This document shows positions 54,894-64,000 of a stretch of 64,000 bases of DNA, in pieces; the first letter of the stretch is position 1; each line of letters begins with the position of its first letter. Source of the stretch: Anabas testudineus (Eukaryota > Chordata > Actinopteri > Anabantiformes > Anabantidae). The stretch lies in contig NC_046618.1 of the NCBI RefSeq assembly GCF_900324465.2, positions 11,777,063 through 11,841,062 of the forward strand, written 5' to 3'. The notes under the pieces were generated by a model, which worked only from the letters and a program-made list of their open reading frames with translations, searched no databases and was not told the DNA's origin. A program made the translations under genes and the position numbers.

Positions 54894-56014
54894 ATGCTAC
54901 ATCCTTGTGTGTGTGCGGCAGGGGGGAAAGGAGTGAAAGTGCAGTTGGTGCAGTAAATCCCACTTTCAGTCAGAGGGTAGGGTGGAGCAGGATTAAAAAG
55001 TATACAGGCTCTTATAGATATGAGCTCCCTGGTTATTTCCATTCCTTGTGCCTTCTCTTGTTATATAGCTACTTGGACAAGGTCGTATTCCTAAGACCCC
55101 CATATTAAATCCACAGGCACTTGACACAGCATGATGATTAGGATGCTGCACAAAAACCTTTACACTGTTTTCAAATGTGATGTGAGTTGCTGTTTAACAT
55201 GCAAAAGCAGTTTCCACCCACATGAAGTAATTGTATTTCTACAGTGTACTGACAGCTGACACGTGCACATGTGCTTCATTGCCAGTATGTTTGTGTTCCT
55301 CTCTGCATGTGTTCGAGCACTTGTAAAAAGCACGTTGGAGCGATAGCCAGGGTGGGCGGTGTGGACATGCACAGCAAGTTGATGGATGACATCTTACATC
55401 GCTGATACATCGCTCAGTTTAACTGGATTACAGACGGGCTTTTTTTTTTCTGCAGAGGCCAAAGACAACTGCAGCATCCAAAAAATGAGATTTACAGAGG
55501 TGAGAGACCTGAGGGAGTCCTTCATGGTCAAACACAGAAAGTCCTGCCAAAACCTTAATGTCGTTTTATTAGAGTAGATTCAGACTAACTTAATGGCATT
55601 TGAACAGAGTGTCAGTTAAGTAAATGAGGGTGTCAAACACAATCTGGCTACAGTTTGATTTGACTTAAGGGCTGAGAGGAGCTTAGTCCCTCCCCAAAAT
55701 GAAATTCAACACAGAAGAGCTGCGGCACTGGAATGCAACTCATGTTAAACTATTCACTGCTGCTCTGCCAGTGGACTCATAGAGCCTGTACATAGTGTGC
55801 ACCCCCCTGAACCTTTTCATTTTTGTTCAGACTGGTCAGTCTTTCCCAGACTAGCTTTTGTGCTGTTATATATTTTTATAGTTGTGTGTTTCATCCTCAT
55901 CAATGCATGTCTCCGGCTGACAGATATTCACAACTAGTACCAACAGGTATATATGTATATAAACGTTTTGAAAAGTGATTGTGAAGTTGATCACAGACTA
56001 AACTGTAAAGTCAG

Positions 56015-56020
56015 TTTATT
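56015..56020 (-). terminator. Candidate polyadenylation signal of the claudin gene
   Basis: Minus-strand AATAAA about 600 bases beyond the claudin stop codon. Confidence 0.4.
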
Positions 56021-56043
56021 GTTGAATACATAAAACTCCAAAT

Positions 56044-56090
56044 TTACATTAAGCAGACACTTTTATCCAAAGTAAATTACAAGGTACAGC
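56044..56090 (-). mobile_element. Short fragment of a fish SINE tail
   Basis: AAGCAGACACTTTTATCCAA resembles the tail module in the element at 16614-16745 (AGATGCTTTTATCCAAAG, then an AAGGTAC word). It is diverged and has no head, so it is a relic. Confidence 0.55.
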
Positions 56091-56615
56091 TGCCATGATT
56101 ACATACTAATCTGAAATATTTTACATTTAATGTTAACTTTTACTTTCACTGCATTAAAGACAACAAAACAAATTGTAACTAGTTTGAACAAAAAATCTTA
56201 AATGTTACTTTTCACTCATTATTAATGTATTTCTACTTTTTTTAAATATCACCATGCACAGGACGGTGTGTGGCTACAGGTAAACAGATAAAGCAACTAC
56301 ACAATTATCATACACTGTCAACCTTTAAGGAATCACAACTTCTGCAGTTGCTTGTTATCTCACTGCACTTTAATAGTTTAAAGTTTCAACTTTATATCAC
56401 AGAGGCATCAATAGAAGGGGACAATCGTTCAACTCAATAGGAATACAGGAAGGACAAAACACAGCTACCAAGCTTTAATGCTACCTCTGTCGGGAATTTT
56501 ATGCTCATCAACGCTGTAGAAATAGTTCACAAGTAGCTTAAATCTTCAATCACTCAAGTGAACAGCTTCCATGTGAAGAACAGCAATGTTCAGATGACAC
56601 AAGACAATAAGAAAT

Positions 56616-57272
56616 TTATAACACCTCTGTCTTCAGGTAGTTCTGTCTCCTGTGCTTCACCTGTGGATTCTTTGGCACACCTGGTGGACGCTGGTCGTAG
56701 TCCCCCATACACACAGCTACAAAGAACAAGGTCCCTCCGATGGCCAGAGCCAAACCTCCAAACCATCCTGAGAACATTGCTTCCCCATACTCCCAGCGTG
56801 GCATCACATCAGGAAAACCTTCATTCCAGAAGTCCACCACAGTCGTGTAGGCTACAATAGAGACAGGAGCCAGAGTGGTGAGCCCTGACACCCAGGACAG
56901 CACCCCACTAAGAATGAGTAGCACTCTCTTCAGGCCTGGATGCCCCACACACATTTCAACCCCCTCCAGACCAAGGAAGGCAGCCAACACCGCTAGACCT
57001 CCAGTACCTATAGACACTGACATGAGCACTCTGGAGATCTGCAGATCCATCGGTAGTCCCAGGACGGAGTCATAGGCCTTGCACTGAATTCCCACCTCCT
57101 CAGTATAAAGACAGGTGTGCCACAGCCCAGAGAACCAGTTCTCCACCTCGTTCAGGTCAGAGTTCATTGTCTTCCACAGGGGAAGGAAAGTGGTGATCAG
57201 AGAAGTGACCAAACCCCCGAACGTCACAAAGAGTGCAGTCCTTTGCATCACTTTAGTTGTTAGAAAAACCAT
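56616..57272 (-). CDS. Claudin, CLDN22/CLDN24-like, single coding exon
   Basis: Claudins are four-span tight-junction proteins that set paracellular permeability. This intronless frame of 218 residues has the claudin signature in the first extracellular loop: W33, then W46-x2-GLW51 with C54 and C64. Four hydrophobic spans lie at about 12-30, 80-100, 117-137 and 160-185. DLNEVENW, LKRVLLILSG, PRWEYGEAMF and WFGGLAL all resemble human CLDN22 and CLDN24, which are also intronless. The start MVFLTTKVMQRTALF was preferred because it lines up with the family N-terminus; an in-frame ATG at 57320 would add 16 residues. The tail ends KTEVL and lacks the usual Tyr-Val PDZ ligand. It lies between aifm3 and lztr1 on the same strand. 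Fish claudins are greatly expanded, so I give no symbol. Confidence 0.9.
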   Translation of the reverse strand: MVFLTTKVMQRTALFVTFGGLVTSLITTFLPLWKTMNSDLNEVENWFSGLWHTCLYTEEVGIQCKAYDSVLGLPMDLQISRVLMSVSIGTGGLAVLAAFLGLEGVEMCVGHPGLKRVLLILSGVLSWVSGLTTLAPVSIVAYTTVVDFWNEGFPDVMPRWEYGEAMFSGWFGGLALAIGGTLFFVAVCMGDYDQRPPGVPKNPQVKHRRQNYLKTEVL

Positions 57273-58016
57273 CTTGGGCCCGTGTGCATGGACACTCCGC
57301 GCAGTGATTGAGCTGTTCAAGTCTATGTAACAGATTGGGAGATCCAGGGTGCCTCAGTAGCCCATCCCACCTGCTCAGGTGGCAGGACCGACCAAGACAA
57401 CCCACTTCGTGAGGCTCCTTAATAAAAATGCGCCTGACAAGTGGAAGATAATCCAGGGCTGTGGCATGACAACACACATACTGTTTTGCTTCAGCGTTAT
57501 CATCACAGTGAACAATGAACTCTGTTTAAGATGAAACTGGATACGTTCAGTGGGATTCTCGGGTGTGCGTTTGTGCTCAAGTGCACTTAAATGAATGAAA
57601 CATTCAGCAACTGCAAACGGGAATGGGATGGACACAAAAAACAAGAATTTAGAGCCACAACAGGCATAGGGTGAAATTCACTCCATGTTTTAAAGTTGTA
57701 ATTGTTCTGGATTAAACATTTCACTGATGTTACTGATGCAACATGGCCGTTATTTTAGTTTAGACATTCACAATGTAGGGAAATCAGAGGAGGGGCTTTA
57801 GATTTGCCAAGCGTCTCAAGTATCTAAACTATGAATAGCACTTTGTGCTCACTGTGGTACTTACAACAGAGTCCAAAAGAGTCCAACACTTTGTGAATTC
57901 CATTATGGGTCTTTCCAGATCTTGCAGTACAACCGGCAGCTAACAGAAAACCCAATCTACTGACTCAGTATTTAGGTCGAGCTGTTTTTTCAATCCTGTG
58001 AACAAAATGTACAATA

Positions 58017-58050
58017 TTTTTATGTTGATGTTTACAATATCAACATAAAA
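58017..58050. repeat. Short inverted repeat (hairpin)
   Basis: The arms TTTTATGTTGAT and ATCAACATAAAA are exact reverse complements separated by about 10 bases. There is no G+C-rich stem and no T-run typical of a bacterial terminator. Confidence 0.75.
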
Positions 58051-59059
58051 TGGTTAAAAAAAAAGATTTCCAAGGGGAAACATTTTCTTCTATTATTTCC
58101 ATGCTCTCCAAATAAAACCTGTTTATAACTGGTCTGTCTTGATTATTGTAACTATAAGAAGATTTATTACATAAACCTGTAAAATTTCAATTCAGTTCAC
58201 TTGAGTAAATAAAGTGAGTTACAGATACAAAAAAAAAAACCCTCTCAAACCAAAGGAGCATTGTCTGATCGTATGATTCATAGATCTGTGAAAACTGAAA
58301 CCCGTAAAAGAACGTGGCTAATTTGATGAAAGGTCAAGGATTAACCTTCAGCGTTTTCACATAGTAATATAGGCTGCAATGGCTTTATGTCATGTCAAGG
58401 GACTGTTGAAGAATTTGATTTACTTTGGTATGTGAGGTAATAATATTTATAATTACACTGAAGAATTCACAATGACGACCACAAGAAACTGTAACACTTC
58501 AGATTTCTAAAACATACTGTTGTGACTTTGAGTTGCTTACAACTTTGCAAACATTTAGTTTTGATACCATGATTTTCACAAAACAGGAGAACTGAGCAGG
58601 GCCCAGTGTTCAGATGAAACTGCATGAGTGGGGCCAAACACACTACTGTGGGTTATAAAGTAGACACAATGCAGCGTATCCCCTCCTTGCCTGGCTGAGT
58701 GTCTGACTTACAGGCAGCGTAAAGGTATGTTAGGTCACAGCTACAGACATGAATGGATTAACATTAAATAAGTCTACTGGAGACAGGCCCAGGGCCCCAG
58801 CTCCTAAGGGGCCACAGCCTCTGTTTGAACTAATATTTCTTGTGAAGTCATATGACTACAAATAAACACAGACTCAATCTTACACAACTTATTCTGTATG
58901 GGAAGATTTATTAAGGCTTTCAATACATGAAACCCATATGGATAAATGTTTAATATCTGAATTCTGATATTATTAAATGCACATAGCTGTATTGTCTGTT
59001 AGTAATGGTAATGGCATTATAATATGTACCAATAACAAATAAAAAAAAAGATGCTAAAA

Positions 59060-59090
59060 ACTTTATTAATCCCAGAGGGAAATTGTTTTA
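59060..59090 (-). mobile_element. Relic of a fish retroposon 3' tail
   Basis: CTTTATTAATCCCAGAGGGA followed by AATTG is the inverted, diverged form of the tail of the SINE at 22379-22565 (AATTTCCCCAAGGGGATCAT). Only the tail is left. Confidence 0.5.
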
Positions 59091-59729
59091 CCTTGTTATA
59101 GTTCACAAGAATGTTAAACAAACACATGGCTTTAAGACAGACATATATTCTAATTATTCTCATATGACTTTGATTCTCTACAACATTTAATCCAGGCTTG
59201 ATAAATGTGTCAGAGCTGAGAATGGTACAAGTGATGAATACAGAGCTAGGTAAATATTCCATTTAATGTTATACTTTGATTAGGCTGTATTTAGATGGCT
59301 GAGAAAAGAATATCTGAAGAGGGACAATAAAGCAACATCTGAAGTTTTCAATAGTTTCACAAATATGAACTAATACAATCCACTGCATTATGTATAAAAA
59401 ATGCAGCAGCAACACTGAGCAGAATAAAATATTGAAAGTTTTGTTCTGTGTATACAAAATAAATAAATGAAACTTTCTAAATCATTTAACAGTTGTAACT
59501 GAGCTATAAAATCTGGTTTCTTCACTGATTTCACTGCTCACTAAGAGGCAGAGTGAGAAACAACAACATGATACTGCATGGATAAAAGGCATTTACTGCA
59601 TGGGGGCCGGGACATGCAAGGTCCAACATGAAAAAAGTACTGTGTGTTGGGAAGGTGGGAATGATTAGAAGTAGGTGAAGCTGTATGGCTTCTGTGAGAG
59701 GAGAAAAAAGCCCAGCTTCTGGCGTCCTC

Positions 59730-63663
<3,934 letters not shown>

Positions 63664-63693
63664 CTACAAGTACAAGAAAATAACATTTCATTA

Positions 63694-64000
63694 TACAGTG
63701 CTGTGAAGTATTTGCACACTTCCTGATTTTTTATTATTTTTTTGCATAATTGTCACACTTAAATTAAACATATAAAACACATTTTAACATTAGAAAAAAA
63801 ATTATGATTCCATTTATTAAAGGGGGAAAAAAGTTAAATTCCACTTGCCACACCCAGGCCTAAATATTCAGGTCAGGATTTCACTTAAATAGCTAAAAGG
63901 CTAAAAGATCTCAGAAAGGAACACATCATGCAATGATCTAAAGATAGTCAAAAACAGACAGACAGAGAAGCAAATTAATTGACATGTATTGGTCTAAGAG
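63694..64000 (+). mobile_element. Decayed Tc1-like DNA transposon, 5' part, cut by right edge
   Basis: The terminal repeat begins after TA with CAGTGCTGTGAAGTATTTGC, then CTTCCTGATTTTTTATT and CACACTTAAAT, the start of a common fish Tc1-type element. Near 63925 the word ACACATCATG leads into a region resembling the start of the transposase frame, with an in-frame stop at its second or third codon and another about 20 codons on, so it is non-functional. It lies in an lztr1 intron, antisense to the gene. Confidence 0.7.

Larger units (their letters stand above)
50178..56615. other. aifm3 5' region and spacer to the claudin gene
   Basis: 6.4 kb. Above the aifm3 ATG is a purine-rich stretch (50200-50250). 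Bases 54064-54450 form the most CG-rich block and probably hold the aifm3 non-coding first exon. Microsatellites lie at 53711-53755, 54482-54541 and 54837-54892. Bases 51000-53500 show no recognised gene. A fragment of a fish SINE tail lies at 56044-56090. The right end holds the claudin 3'UTR, with AATAAA on the minus strand at 56015-56020. Confidence 0.55.
57273..59729. other. Claudin promoter side and lztr1 3' flank
   Basis: 2.5 kb, AT-rich. It holds a perfect 12-base-arm palindrome around 58017-58050 and a SINE/LINE tail relic at 59060-59090. No supported gene. The right end is the lztr1 3'UTR. Confidence 0.55.

Noticed and set aside
54262-54936. 224-codon plus-strand frame upstream of aifm3
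   Set aside because: It runs through two microsatellites and a proline-rich chance frame, and lacks family resemblance.
55456-55499. 44-base exon-like piece with a strong T-rich acceptor and a GTGAGA donor on the plus strand
   Set aside because: There are no partner exons or recognisable peptide nearby. Isolated splice-site pairs of this quality arise by chance.
57253-57477. Frames overlapping and upstream of the claudin start on both strands
   Set aside because: Shadow frames of the claudin exon and its leader; no family match.
58017-58050. Hairpin considered as a terminator or microRNA precursor
   Set aside because: The stem is only 12 bp and AT-rich, too short for a microRNA hairpin and without terminator context. 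Kept only as an inverted repeat.

Overview
This is a stretch of vertebrate, almost certainly teleost (probably spiny-rayed fish), nuclear DNA. The genes are split into many small GT-AG exons, long (CA/TG)n microsatellites are frequent, and there are tRNA-derived SINEs and Tc1/mariner-type fragments of kinds common in fish. No prokaryotic or viral gene content was seen. Exons were assigned by conceptual splicing: reading frame, splice dinucleotides and recalled family sequences. Every exon chain below keeps frame from end to end.

Layout, left to right: morc2 (minus, 5' part only, runs off the left edge); a tmem219-like gene (minus); plbd2 (minus); rbm19 (minus); an slc2a11-like class II sugar transporter (minus); an unnamed EHD/dynamin-type GTPase with two C-terminal membrane segments (plus); aifm3 (minus); a single-exon claudin of the CLDN22/24 type (minus); and lztr1 (minus, 3' half only, runs off the right edge). 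The GTPase is the only plus-strand gene. It is head-to-head with slc2a11 across about 3.6 kb and tail-to-tail with aifm3.

These are ordinary housekeeping and tissue genes, not an operon-like system. The products are a chromatin ATPase (MORC2), a lysosomal Ntn-hydrolase relative (PLBD2), a six-RRM ribosome-biogenesis factor (RBM19), a hexose transporter, a Rieske/flavin oxidoreductase (AIFM3), a tight-junction claudin and a CUL3 substrate adaptor (LZTR1). The neighbours mix genes whose human orthologues lie on 22q (MORC2, SLC2A11, AIFM3, LZTR1) and 12q24 (PLBD2, RBM19), which fits an ancestral linkage group.

The most interesting protein is the 448-residue GTPase at 29585-38739. It has an EHD/sarcalumenin-like G domain followed by a predicted two-pass membrane hairpin, a layout reminiscent of membrane-remodelling dynamins, and I could not match it to a named vertebrate gene. 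The most interesting DNA structure is a 139-bp segment present in inverted orientation in two introns of that gene, one copy of which lies between two Tc1/mariner-type terminal repeats. Two SINE insertions sit tight against splice sites (rbm19 and plbd2), and plbd2 appears to use one GC-AG intron.
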